DNA of 64,000 nt. Source: CF-118 sp035934385 (lineage in GTDB: Bacteria; Chloroflexota; Dormibacteria; Dormibacterales; Dormibacteraceae). Each line of letters starts with the position of its first letter. Position 1 is the stretch's first letter. The stretch lies in assembly GCA_035934385.1 (NCBI GenBank), contig DASYXY010000070.1, positions 1 to 64,000 of the forward strand, read 5' to 3'. A program made the translations under genes and the position numbers. Under the pieces are notes generated by a model that saw only the letters and a program-made list of their open reading frames with translations, searched no databases and was not told the DNA's origin. Below are positions 41,447 through 49,259 of this stretch, in pieces.

Positions 41447-41650
41447 TCAGGTCTGCTTCAGGACCTCTCTCGCCCGCTCCACCGAGTCTCCGGGCACAAA
41501 GACCCTGGCCTCCGTGAAGTTCACAGCCACCGAGTAGGCGGTGTCCCCGAACACCTCGACCTTGATGTCGTTGGCCTCCAGCACAGCGGCCACCAGGTCC
41601 GCCTCCAGGCGCTCGCCCTTGAACACGATCTCCCAGCCCTGCACCGTCAC
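41447..41650 (-). CDS. DUF2007 small protein
   Basis: 67 residues of the DUF2007 (putative signal-transducing, PII-like fold) family: EIVFKGERLEADLVAAVLEA followed by NDIKVEVFGDTAYSVAV and a closing helix with VERAREVLKQ. Members are small ferredoxin-like proteins of unproven role. GTG start. Repeat copy A lies immediately upstream, between it and tsaD, so the transcript from tsaD would include the repeat. Confidence 0.88.
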   Translation of the reverse strand: MTVQGWEIVFKGERLEADLVAAVLEANDIKVEVFGDTAYSVAVNFTEARVFVPGDSVERAREVLKQT

Positions 41651-41670
41651 TAGAGTGCCCCGCCCCCGAT

Positions 41671-41832
41671 GATCCTCGCATCTTCGCGATCTGGCCGGCC
41701 GGGCGCCTTCGGCGCTGAAGCCATCGTCGAGGGGCCCGGCGATTCCTCGTCACGCATCTCCGATGCGCTCCTCGTCACGCGACCCTCTCCTTGGCTCCGG
41801 CCGGCAAACTCGCGAATCTGGGTCGGATCCCG
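41671..41832 (-). repeat. Dispersed structured repeat, copy A
   Basis: 162 bp on the minus strand, homologous over its full length to copy B (47818-47980). Shared blocks in order are GGGATCCGAC, CAGATTCGCGAG, GAGCCAAGGA, GAGGAGCGCATC, GATGCG, GGGCCC and GAAGATGCGAGGA. Its hairpin is GCGCATC-GGA-GATGCGT. It fills the tsaD/DUF2007 gap. A 64-codon frame across it is probably not a gene. Confidence 0.85.
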
Positions 41833-41844
41833 GGGGCGTGACAC

Positions 41845-42816
41845 TCATCCCCATCCTAGAGACGGGTCGACATTGACGGGATGACGGGCGGCGAAGTGAC
41901 CCGCGGCCGCGATCATGGCGGCGTTGTCGGTGCACAGGTCGAGCGGGGGCATGGTCAGCCGAGCTCGATCGCCGACCACCTCGGCGGCGCGCCTGCGCAG
42001 CAGGGTGTTGGCCGCGACCCCGCCCGCCACAACGACCTCCGCGCTCGGCGCCTGGGTCAGCGCAAGGTCCAGCTTCTCCAGCAGCGACTCCACGACCGAC
42101 TCCTCGAAAGCTGCCGCCAGGTCCGCGCGCGTCTCCTCGTCCGCCTCGCCGAGGTCGCGCAGCCTGTAAAGAAGCGCCGTCTTCAGGCCGCTGAAGCTGT
42201 ACTCGAGGCCGGGCAGCGACGGCCGGGGCAGGCGCTGCCGCCGCGCGTCGCCAGTGCGGGCCAGACGATCGAGCGCCGGGCCTCCGGGATAGCCCAGCCC
42301 GAGCATGCGCGCGGCCTTGTCGAACGCCTCGCCGGCAGCGTCGTCGCGCGTGCGGCCGATCACCTCGAAGCGACCGTGCTCGGGCATGCGCACGAGGTCT
42401 GAGTGCGCGCCGCTCACAACCAGGCCCAGCAGCGGCGGCTCTAGGTCAGGAACCGCGAGCATCGCGGCGTAGATGTGGCCCCACAGGTGGTTGACGCCGG
42501 TGAGCGGCACGGACCACGCGGCGGACAGACCCTGCGCGATCCCTGTGCCGACCAGCAGGCAGCCCGCGAGTCCAGGCCCACGGGTGGCCGCGATGAGCTC
42601 GATGTCAGACGGCCGGGCGCCGGCGCGATCGAGCGCGAGGTCGACCAGGCCCGGCAGGCGCTCCAGGTGGTAGCGCGCCGCCAGCTCGGGAACGACACCA
42701 CCGAAGCCGGCGTGCAGCTGCACCTGCGAGTGGATGACGTTGCTCAGCGTGTTGCGGCCGCCCTCCACCACCGCGACGGACGTCTCGTCGCAGCTGGTCT
42801 CGATCCCTAGAGTCAG
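41845..42816 (-). CDS. tsaD: tRNA t6A synthesis protein TsaD
   Basis: 323 residues of the Kae1/Qri7/TsaD family, the catalytic subunit that moves threonylcarbamoyl to A37 of ANN-decoding tRNAs. The metal-binding motif is VNHLWGHIYAAM; others are LVVSGAHSDLVRM, DDAAGEAFDKAARMLGLGYP and VVAGGVAANTLLR. The invariant N-terminus (LTLGIETSCDETSVAVVEGG) lies upstream of the first GTG and begins at a CTG at 42816 that overlaps the rimI stop as CTGA. I therefore chose this CTG. Motif HLWGH replaces the more common HxxGH spacing in the normal way. Operon with tsaB, tsaE and rimI. Confidence 0.97.
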   Translation of the reverse strand: MTLGIETSCDETSVAVVEGGRNTLSNVIHSQVQLHAGFGGVVPELAARYHLERLPGLVDLALDRAGARPSDIELIAATRGPGLAGCLLVGTGIAQGLSAAWSVPLTGVNHLWGHIYAAMLAVPDLEPPLLGLVVSGAHSDLVRMPEHGRFEVIGRTRDDAAGEAFDKAARMLGLGYPGGPALDRLARTGDARRQRLPRPSLPGLEYSFSGLKTALLYRLRDLGEADEETRADLAAAFEESVVESLLEKLDLALTQAPSAEVVVAGGVAANTLLRRRAAEVVGDRARLTMPPLDLCTDNAAMIAAAGHFAARHPVNVDPSLGWG

Positions 42817-43415
42817 TCGCCTCGCGTCAGCAGGTCCCTGCGCAGCCCGCGCACATCGCCGTCGATGCGCTCCAGGTTCGTCTCATACGCGCGGCGGAAA
42901 CGTGGCGAGTGGATCGAGTCGGACCACATGACGATCGCGTCCTCGCCGTTGTCGGTGTAGTAGCCCTTCCGGCGTCCGATCACCTTGAACCCAAAACCCT
43001 CGTACATATGCATCGCGTTGTCGTTGGTCGTGCGGACCTCGAGCGTGATCCACTTCGCGCCCATGTCGTAGGACGCCTGCACGAGCCCTGCGAAGAGGAC
43101 GCGGCCGAACCCCCGGTGATGCAGGTCCCGGCGCACGCCAATGGTGGTCACGTGGGCCTCGTCGTACATGCGCCACATGCCGCCGTAGCCGATGATCGTC
43201 GGGTCGAAGTCGGGCGCGCGAAAACGCGACGAGTCCTCGGCCGGGCCTTCCTGCCTCAGCACCACGTAGTGCGCGCTCGAGCGCGAGGCGAGCTCGCGGA
43301 AGTACGCGTTGCGGGGCCACGGCGTCGCGAAGATCTCGCGCTCGATCTCCTGCACGGTGGCGACGTCGCCCTCGCGCATCAGGTCCAGTGACAGGGACTG
43401 GCGGACCTGCACCAT
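42813..43415 (-). CDS. rimI: Ribosomal protein S18-alanine N-acetyltransferase-like GNAT (RimI)
   Basis: A 200-residue GNAT acetyltransferase. The acetyl-CoA loop is VRRDLHHRGFGRVLFAGLVQ (R-x2-G-x-G/A), with VTTIGVRRDL before it and MYEGFGFKVIGRRKGYYTDN after it. This last is typical of RimI. Its place between tsaB and tsaD is the standard context. About 40 residues longer than E. coli RimI because of an insertion near residue 60 and a C-terminal extension. Confidence 0.92.
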   Translation of the reverse strand: MVQVRQSLSLDLMREGDVATVQEIEREIFATPWPRNAYFRELASRSSAHYVVLRQEGPAEDSSRFRAPDFDPTIIGYGGMWRMYDEAHVTTIGVRRDLHHRGFGRVLFAGLVQASYDMGAKWITLEVRTTNDNAMHMYEGFGFKVIGRRKGYYTDNGEDAIVMWSDSIHSPRFRRAYETNLERIDGDVRGLRRDLLTRGD

Positions 43416-43417
43416 CT

Positions 43418-43999
43418 CTAGAACCTACTCGCGAATGACTGCATGTATTCGAGCCTGAGACTATCGTAGGGCACTTCTCTCGCGGTCTCGAGGACGAGGG
43501 CCGCGGCGGAGCCGAAGGACAGCAACCGCGATTCGTCCGCCATCCGCAACCCTGCGGCGACGAGCGCCTCCTGCGTCGCAGGCCTCAGCCAGCCGACTGC
43601 GGGCCATTGCTTCGGAAGCTCATGTGGTTCAGCGAGGCCGGCTTCCCGGCCTGGGGCCAGGTGATACACGCGCCCGCGCCCGGCCTCGGAGACCGACAGC
43701 GCGGGCTCCTGGCTGCGGGCGGCCTGGACGGCAAGCGTGGGCAGGGGAACGATCGGTACCTTCAGCCCCATCGCCAGGCCCAGACCGAACGAGACGCCCA
43801 CCCGGAGCCCCGTGAACGAGCCCGGACCGGTCGCCACCGCCACCTTGGACAGCGGCCGGCCCTCGCGCAGCGCCGCAATCCGCTCCGGCAGGCCGAACAC
43901 GGGGCCGGACGGACCGAGGTACTCGCCGGCGACGATGCGGTCCGGACGCAATAGCGCGATCGCCGAGCGGGCAGACGACGTATCGATGACCAGGATCAC
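43418..43999 (-). CDS. tsaB: tRNA t6A synthesis protein TsaB
   Basis: 193 residues, partner of TsaD in the t6A complex. ASKHA-fold motifs are ILVIDTSSARSAIALL and VAVATGPGSFTGLRVGVSFG (the GPGSFTGLR signature is diagnostic). Slightly short at the C-terminus compared with E. coli (231 residues). Its start overlaps the tsaE stop by 4 bp. Confidence 0.95.
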   Translation of the reverse strand: MILVIDTSSARSAIALLRPDRIVAGEYLGPSGPVFGLPERIAALREGRPLSKVAVATGPGSFTGLRVGVSFGLGLAMGLKVPIVPLPTLAVQAARSQEPALSVSEAGRGRVYHLAPGREAGLAEPHELPKQWPAVGWLRPATQEALVAAGLRMADESRLLSFGSAAALVLETAREVPYDSLRLEYMQSFASRF

Positions 44000-44394
44000 G
44001 GTTCGGCTTCGAACCTCAACCGACGCCGGTCGTCGCCGAGGTTCTCGAACGTGATGAGCTCGGCCCGACGCAGGTCAAGGCGGTCACCCCATTCGATCAC
44101 CATCGCACCGTCATCGAGCAGCTCGTCGAGCCCGAGGTCGGCGAGCTCACCCGCGGCTTTGACGCGGTAGAGGTCGACGTGAGCGAGCTGCACGCGTCCC
44201 GGGTAGATGCGCACCAGCGTGAACGTGGGGCTCTGGACCTGCGCATCCGAACCGGTGCCGCGCGCCATGCCGCGCACAAAGGTCGTTTTGCCAGAGCCCA
44301 GCGGGCCCGCGAGCAGCACCAGATCACCGGCTTTGAGCCGCGACCCAGTCCCCTCGCCGAGCGCCTCGGTCTCCGCGGCCGATGAAGTCGTCAC
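43996..44394 (-). CDS. tsaE: tRNA t6A synthesis ATPase TsaE
   Basis: 132 residues. Walker A is LLAGPLGSGKTTFVRGMARG, followed by VQSPTFTLVRIYPGRVQLAH, VDLYRVKAAGELADLGLDEL and VIEWGDRL, all diagnostic for TsaE (YjeE). GTG 44394 follows the thiL stop by one base and was preferred over the start at 44430, which lies inside thiL. Confidence 0.96.
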   Translation of the reverse strand: MTTSSAAETEALGEGTGSRLKAGDLVLLAGPLGSGKTTFVRGMARGTGSDAQVQSPTFTLVRIYPGRVQLAHVDLYRVKAAGELADLGLDELLDDGAMVIEWGDRLDLRRAELITFENLGDDRRRLRFEAEP

Positions 44395-44395
44395 C

Positions 44396-45253
44396 TCACG
44401 CAAAGTGGTCGTACCCGCGGAGGGCGACATTACGGATGCCGTAGATCGCCAGGGCCCGGTCGGGCCGCATCACACCGATGGGTTTCAGGCCGGCGCCACG
44501 GATGGCGTCGTCGGGCCCGACGCAGACCAACTCGACCTCTTCCCCGCTCGTCAGTGCTTCCAATATCGAAGCGCCTTCGGCCACAGGCACGTCCCGGGCC
44601 TGCAGCCTGGTGCCGCAGCCGGACATCTGCGAGAACTTCTCCATCTCTCGAACCAGTCCGTCCGAGATGTCGCCGCAGCAAAGACCTGCCTCATTCAGCC
44701 TGCGGCCTTCAGCCATGCGTGGCTCGAGCCGCAGAACCCTACGCTCGCGCAACGCCACCGCAGACGCGCCGAGTGGACCCGTGACGGCCACCGACCAGCC
44801 GGGCTTCGCGGCGCTGCGCGGTAGGGGTCGCGTGTTCGTGTGCCCTGAGACGGTCAGCGAGATCACCGCCGGTCCGTCGATCGCGCTCATGTCACCGCCC
44901 TCGATCGACAGGCCGAACTTCGACGCCAGAGCGTGCATACCGGTGAACAGGCCCACGAAAGCGTCGAGCTGCCACGAGCGCGGCACCGCCACCGAGGTGA
45001 GCGCCCACGCGGGCGTTGCGCCTTTCGCGGCCAGGTCCCCCATCGCCAGGGTGAGCGCGCGCCAGCCCACGTCCTCGGCGCTCATCCATTCGAGGTCGAA
45101 ATGCACGCCCTCGACCGCCATGTCTGTGCTGACGACGGTGAACGGGCCTTTCTCCTCCAGAACCGCAGCGTCGTCGCCACCCGCCTGCGGGCCGAGGTAA
45201 GGCTGGATCAGCTCCAGGAGCCGGCTCTCACCGATCCCGCCGATCGTGGTCAC
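44396..45253 (-). CDS. thiL: Thiamine-monophosphate kinase
   Basis: 285 residues. Makes thiamine diphosphate from thiamine monophosphate with ATP. PurM-like motifs are GGDDAAVLEEKGPFTVVSTD, DMAVEGVHFDLEWMSAEDVG, LAMGDLAAKGATPAWAL, IEGGDMS and CCGDISDGLVREMEKF. It is a little shorter than the 325-residue E. coli enzyme. Its start overlaps the thiE stop (4 bp), so the last two thiamine steps are coupled. Confidence 0.96.
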   Translation of the reverse strand: MTTIGGIGESRLLELIQPYLGPQAGGDDAAVLEEKGPFTVVSTDMAVEGVHFDLEWMSAEDVGWRALTLAMGDLAAKGATPAWALTSVAVPRSWQLDAFVGLFTGMHALASKFGLSIEGGDMSAIDGPAVISLTVSGHTNTRPLPRSAAKPGWSVAVTGPLGASAVALRERRVLRLEPRMAEGRRLNEAGLCCGDISDGLVREMEKFSQMSGCGTRLQARDVPVAEGASILEALTSGEEVELVCVGPDDAIRGAGLKPIGVMRPDRALAIYGIRNVALRGYDHFA

Positions 45254-45924
45254 GCGTCCAGCATCGCACGCAACCGTCGAGCCGCCGCCTCTGGGTCCGA
45301 TGCCTCACCGATTGCCCTGATCACACAGACGCGATTAAGCCCGAGCCTCGTCAGTAGCTGGACGTTGGACTCATCGATCCCGCCGATGGCGAAGACGGGC
45401 ACATCGCCCCCGGCTGCATTCGCGACCGCCCACACGCCTTCCGGGCCTATCACCTTCTTCTCGGATTTCACGGGCGTCTCGAACGCGGGCCCGACCCCCA
45501 GGTAGTCGGCGCCCGCGGCGATCGCCTCTCGCGCCGCTTCGGGCGTGGACGCGGACGCACCGATGAGCAGTCTTCCGCCCGCAACCGCGCGTGCCCCGTC
45601 GACCGTGATGTCGTCAGGTCCCACATGAACGCCGTCCGCGTCCGACAGCAGCGCGATGTCGACGTGGTCGTTGATGACGAAGAGCCTGCCCGCCGCGGCG
45701 GTGATGGCTCGGAGCGCGCGCGCCGCCAACAGGAGCTCTCCGCGCGGAAGGCGCTTCTGCCTGAGCTGAACGACATCGACTCCGCCGCGGACGGCAGCCT
45801 CCGCGAGCTCTGACAGCCTCGCCGGCGCCAAGTCCGGCGTTATGAAGTAGAGGCGAGCCGCCTCTAGGTCAGGATCTGGCGAAGCTTCTCGCGGAACGCC
45901 TGAGGCGCCGTGTCGCAGTCGCAC
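45250..45924 (-). CDS. thiE: Thiamine-phosphate synthase
   Basis: About 224 residues. Joins the pyrimidine and thiazole halves of thiamine. TIM-barrel motifs are GGVDVVQLRQKRLPRGELLL, LFVINDHVDIALLSDADGVH, VGPDDITVDGARAVAG, LIGASASTPEAAREAIAAGA, DYLGVGPAFETPVKSEK and VFAIGGIDESNVQLL. The conserved part begins at ARLYFITPD. No ATG precedes it; GTG 45924, inside the anti-sigma gene, is the nearest standard start and implies a 60-base overlap. An earlier start at 45987 is less likely. Confidence 0.93.
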   Translation of the reverse strand: MRLRHGASGVPREASPDPDLEAARLYFITPDLAPARLSELAEAAVRGGVDVVQLRQKRLPRGELLLAARALRAITAAAGRLFVINDHVDIALLSDADGVHVGPDDITVDGARAVAGGRLLIGASASTPEAAREAIAAGADYLGVGPAFETPVKSEKKVIGPEGVWAVANAAGGDVPVFAIGGIDESNVQLLTRLGLNRVCVIRAIGEASDPEAAARRLRAMLDA

Positions 45925-46082
45925 GAGTGCTTGACCAGCCGCTTCAGGTGCGCCTGGAACTCGTACTGGTCGCTGCAGTCCGGACACCCTTCGAGGTGCA
46001 GCTGGAGCTCCAGGACCTCGGTGTTGCTCAGCTCCCGATCGACGTATCGATCGAGCTTGTCTTGGCAGTCAGGACAGTTCAT
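45864..46082 (-). CDS. Zinc-finger anti-sigma factor (ZAS/RsrA-like)
   Basis: 72 residues. The anti-sigma zinc motif H-x3-C-x2-C is HLEGCPDC (about residues 29-36), preceded by CPDCQDKLDRYVDREL, with more Cys near the end (HSCDCD). RsrA/ChrR-type proteins bind their ECF sigma and release it on thiol oxidation. The gene overlaps the sigma gene by 4 bp. The extra C-terminal Cys pair could serve the redox switch; that is inference. Confidence 0.93.
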   Translation of the reverse strand: MNCPDCQDKLDRYVDRELSNTEVLELQLHLEGCPDCSDQYEFQAHLKRLVKHSCDCDTAPQAFREKLRQILT

Positions 46083-46654
46083 TGCTGAGTCGCACCTTGC
46101 GCGCTGCCGCGCACGATACCCGATTCCACGGCGTAGTCATAGAGGCTCCTTTGAAGCTGCTGGCGGGCGCGGTGGAGGCGGGACATGACCGTGCCGATCG
46201 GAACCCCCAGCGCCTGGGCCGCGTCCTTGTAGGAGAAGCCTTCCACGTCCACCAGTAGGACCACCTCCCGGTGCAGCGGGGGGAGCTTTTCCACAGCCGT
46301 CACGACCTCCGAAGCGGCGATGCGGTCAAGCACGTCGGCCTCGGGCCGGGCGCCTTCGTCGCGCAGCTTCTCGAAAAGGACGAAGTCGCCGACGTCGTCG
46401 AGGCTCACGTCGTCCTTGCGAGTGCCCTTGAACCGGTCCCAGAAGAGGTTGCGCATGATCGCAAAGAGCCAGGCTTTCATGTTGGTTCCGGCCTGGTAGC
46501 TGTGCTGGTACCGGAGCGCGCGCAGGTATGCCTCCTGGACCAGGTCCTGCGCCTGGTCGGGATCCCGGGTCAACCGGAGCGCGCCGCGATACAGCGTGTC
46601 CAGGTGGGTCAGCGCCTCTTCCGCGAAGGCAGCTCGGGCCGGGCTCTCAGCCAT
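46079..46654 (-). CDS. ECF-type RNA polymerase sigma factor (SigR/SigH-like)
   Basis: 191 residues with sigma region 2 (LDTLYRGALRLTRDPDQAQD, LVQEAYLRALRYQHSYQAGT, MKAWLFAIMRNLFWDRFKGT) and region 4 (LPPLHREVVLLVDVEGFSYK, AAQALGVPIGTVMSRLHRAR). The region-2 sequence is like the SigR/SigH group, which controls thiol-oxidative stress genes together with a zinc anti-sigma factor, as encoded next. ATG 46654 was preferred over a TTG at 46696. Confidence 0.95.
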   Translation of the reverse strand: MAESPARAAFAEEALTHLDTLYRGALRLTRDPDQAQDLVQEAYLRALRYQHSYQAGTNMKAWLFAIMRNLFWDRFKGTRKDDVSLDDVGDFVLFEKLRDEGARPEADVLDRIAASEVVTAVEKLPPLHREVVLLVDVEGFSYKDAAQALGVPIGTVMSRLHRARQQLQRSLYDYAVESGIVRGSAQGATQQ

Positions 46655-46729
46655 AAGTACAGCCAGTGTAGTTTCACCTGCCTTCCGCAAGTCCAAACGT
46701 GAGCGGGCTTGGCGCTTATTCCGCGGCGG

Positions 46730-47803
46730 CTATTCGACGTAACTCCGGTCGACGCGCGGTCCCAGGGATGTGAGCATCTCGTACGAGATCGATCCCGACC
46801 AGCGACCGACCTGCTCCGCGGTGATTCTCTCCTCGCCGTCGACCCCGATCAGCGTCACCACGTCGCCCACCGAGACCTCTTCGACGTCCGTGACGTCAAG
46901 CGTGATCGCGTCCATGCTGACGGTGCCGACCAGCGGCGCCTTTCTGCCGCGAACCAATGCGTAACCGCGATTCGAGCGCGCGCGGTGAACGCCGTCCGCG
47001 TAGCCGATCGCCACGGTGGCGATGCGCGATCGAGCCCTCGCGCGCCATGTTGCCCCGTAGCCGACCGTCGCTCCTGTCTCCACAGTCTTGAGGTGCGTGA
47101 TGATCGAGTGCAGCGTCATCGCCTGTGCCATCCCCGGCCACTCGCAGCCATAGAGCGCAATGCCGCAGCGGACAGCATCGAGCGCGTACTCGGGAAAGCT
47201 GTGGGCGCCAGCAGAGTTGCACGCGTGCCGCATTCCTGGATCGGCGCCCAGCGATGCCAGCGTTTCGGCGAACAGCTCGAACTGGTGGCGCGTCATCTGC
47301 GCGTCGGTGTCGGCGGATGCGAAATGCGTCCACGTGCCATCAAGCCTCAAGGCTGCCGATTGCTCGATGAACTGCGCTAGCGCCGGCGCGTCCTCGGGCG
47401 CGCAGCCGAAACGGCCCATGCCGGTGTCGATCTTCAGATGCACGGGCACCACCTCGTCCGTCTGGTTCAGCGCCTCCGCCATCGCGAGGCTCGAGACTCC
47501 GATGGCGCAGCCGGACGCGGCCGCGGCTGCCGCCTCCGCCGGCGCGAGGCCGCCCATGACCAGGACGTGCTCCGCCGGTACGAGCCCGCTGAGCTCTCTC
47601 GCCTCGGCGAGCGTCGACACCGCAAGCCTCGTGGCGCCGCCGTCGAGCGCCGCTCGCGCGGCTTTGAGGGCACCGTGCCCGTAGCCGTTGGCTTTGACCA
47701 CCGCGAAAAGGTGAGTGTGCTGCGGAAGGTGCTCGAGGATGCGGGCCGCGTTGGCGCGGATCGCCTTGAGGTGAATGTCGGCCCAGCGGAGCTGGCCGGT
47801 CAA
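46730..47803 (-). CDS. alr: Alanine racemase
   Basis: About 357 residues. A PLP enzyme making D-alanine for peptidoglycan. The PLP lysine is in LFAVVKANGYGHGALKAARA, with HLKIDTGMGRFGC, GYGATWRARARSRIATVAIG, YADGVHRA and the catalytic Tyr region VGTVSMDAITLDVTDVEEVS. TTG 47803 was chosen because the family pattern starts at LRWADIHLKAIRANAARIL; the longer frame enters repeat copy B. It follows acpS-nnrD, the usual acpS-nnr-alr order. Confidence 0.95.
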   Translation of the reverse strand: MTGQLRWADIHLKAIRANAARILEHLPQHTHLFAVVKANGYGHGALKAARAALDGGATRLAVSTLAEARELSGLVPAEHVLVMGGLAPAEAAAAAASGCAIGVSSLAMAEALNQTDEVVPVHLKIDTGMGRFGCAPEDAPALAQFIEQSAALRLDGTWTHFASADTDAQMTRHQFELFAETLASLGADPGMRHACNSAGAHSFPEYALDAVRCGIALYGCEWPGMAQAMTLHSIITHLKTVETGATVGYGATWRARARSRIATVAIGYADGVHRARSNRGYALVRGRKAPLVGTVSMDAITLDVTDVEEVSVGDVVTLIGVDGEERITAEQVGRWSGSISYEMLTSLGPRVDRSYVE

Positions 47804-47817
47804 GAGTCCGCGGCGAC

Positions 47818-47980
47818 GGGGATCCGACGCAGATTCGCGAGATCGGCGGCCAGAGCCAAGGAAAGGGTGGCGCCGCGAGGAGCGCATCTGTTGATGCGCG
47901 ACGCTGCGGAGCCGGGGCCCTTGACGCTGGCTTGGGCGCCGCAGGCGCCTGGCCGCCTAGCTCGTGAAGATGCGAGGAGG
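47818..47980 (+). repeat. Dispersed structured repeat, copy B
   Basis: 163 bp on the plus strand, homologous to copy A (162 bp) end to end and to copy C in part. Blocks are GGGATCCGACGCAGATTCGC, GAGCCAAGGAAAGGGT, GGCGCCGCGAGG, AGCGCATC, GATGCGC, GGGCCCTTGACG, GGCGCCGCAGGCGCC and GAAGATGCGAGGA. The hairpin GCGCATC-TGTT-GATGCGC is perfect. It fills the gap between acpS-nnrD and alr, antisense to both. Confidence 0.85.
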
Positions 47981-48002
47981 CTCCGGCGCCGCGGACTCAA
48001 CC

Positions 48003-49235
48003 TCAAAGGCCGCCCTGTCGGAGCGCGTTCATCACGAGCGGGATCTCGGTGAGAAGGTCGCCCGCGAGCAGCCCGCTGTCGCCCACTCTTTGCGCCAGGC
48101 GCCGGCCCGCCGCGGCGTGTATGTAGACGCCGGTGACCGCCGCCGTGAAGGCGTCGAGCCCCTGCGCCACGAGTGCGCCGATGACGCCGGCGAGCACATC
48201 ACCCGTGCCGCCGGTGGCGAGCGCGGGCACCTCGTGCGGGTCCTCGCTGCACCGGCCGTCGGGATGGGCCACGACGGTCTTCGCGCCCTTGAGGACGATC
48301 ACAGCGCCCCACTCCTTGGCCCCTTTGCGCGCCGCGCCCTGCCGGTCGGCTTCGATCTGTTCGATCGTCTTGCCTGTCAGGCGCGCCATCTCTCCTGGGT
48401 GAGGCGTGAGGATGCGACGCGGACCGAGCTTGCGCTTGATGCGAGGAGAGTCGGCCAGTGCGTTCAGGCCGTCGGCGTCGATGACCATGGGGCACTCGGC
48501 GTGCATCGCGAGGTCGACGACGAGACGCCACGTCGAACGATCGCGGCCAAGGCCCGGACCGATGACCACAGCTTCGGCATCAGCGATGTTCCTCAACACG
48601 TTGTCGTGCGCGGCGTGCCCGATGGCACCGGGCGCGACCTCGGCCACCGGCGTCGCCATCACCTCCGTGACCTTGGCCGCCAGGATCGGATAGATGGACT
48701 CGCCGACGAGCAGCCGCACCAGTCCGGCCCCGGTGCGAGCTGCTGCCGTGGACGCGAGGTAGGCGGCGCCCGTGAAACCGAGGCTGCCTGCGATGACCAC
48801 GACCGTTCCGAACGTGCCCTTGTGCGCGTCCTTCGGTCGGGCAGGAAGGACGACCGCGTCCGGCGCCGGAAGCAGGTCGGCCAGGGTCTGGTCGGGCATC
48901 TCGAGGTGAGACGTCGCCACGGCGAGCCCACTGTGATGCGTGATGCTCACCTCGACGTGCGCACCCCGAGCGTCGCCGAGCAGCTTGACCCGAGGGGCGC
49001 CGAGCGGACCAGGCAGGACCTCGATGCGCTTGCGCGGAAAGCAAATGCCCGTGCCATCGAAGCACTTGATCACGGCCTCTTTCGCAGCCCACCGGCCGGC
49101 AAGGCGTTCCGAGTTGCCCGCGCAGTAGGCGAGCTCGGCGGGCGTGTAGACCTTGGCGAGAAAGGCCGTGCCGGAGCGCTTCACCGCGAGCGAGATTCGC
49201 TCCACCGAGACGGCGTCCACCCCGATGCGCTGCAT
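48003..49235 (-). CDS. Fusion of holo-ACP synthase (AcpS) and ADP-dependent NAD(P)H-hydrate dehydratase (NnrD)
   Basis: 410 residues. Residues 1-115 are AcpS, which loads 4'-phosphopantetheine on acyl carrier protein: GVDAVSVERI (Mg Asp), LAGRWAAKEAVIKCF and VEVSITHHSGLAVAT. Residues about 135-410 are NnrD, which repairs hydrated NAD(P)H: GTFGTVVVIAGSLGFTGAAY, AVVIGPGLGRD, MVIDADGLNAL, RILTPHPGEMARLTG, VIVLKGAKTVVA and ATGGTGDVLAGVIGALVAQG. The epimerase (YjeF_N) domain of full Nnr proteins is absent. In many bacteria acpS and nnr are neighbours; here they are one chain. Followed by alr after repeat B. Confidence 0.94.
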   Translation of the reverse strand: MQRIGVDAVSVERISLAVKRSGTAFLAKVYTPAELAYCAGNSERLAGRWAAKEAVIKCFDGTGICFPRKRIEVLPGPLGAPRVKLLGDARGAHVEVSITHHSGLAVATSHLEMPDQTLADLLPAPDAVVLPARPKDAHKGTFGTVVVIAGSLGFTGAAYLASTAAARTGAGLVRLLVGESIYPILAAKVTEVMATPVAEVAPGAIGHAAHDNVLRNIADAEAVVIGPGLGRDRSTWRLVVDLAMHAECPMVIDADGLNALADSPRIKRKLGPRRILTPHPGEMARLTGKTIEQIEADRQGAARKGAKEWGAVIVLKGAKTVVAHPDGRCSEDPHEVPALATGGTGDVLAGVIGALVAQGLDAFTAAVTGVYIHAAAGRRLAQRVGDSGLLAGDLLTEIPLVMNALRQGGL

Positions 49236-49259
49236 TGCGCTAAAGGTAGCGCGCGGCGG

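Noticed and set aside
41650..41844. A 64-codon frame inside repeat copy A as a small protein gene
   Set aside because: The same region in copy B is only partly alignable in that frame and ends early. Conservation follows DNA/hairpin structure rather than codons.
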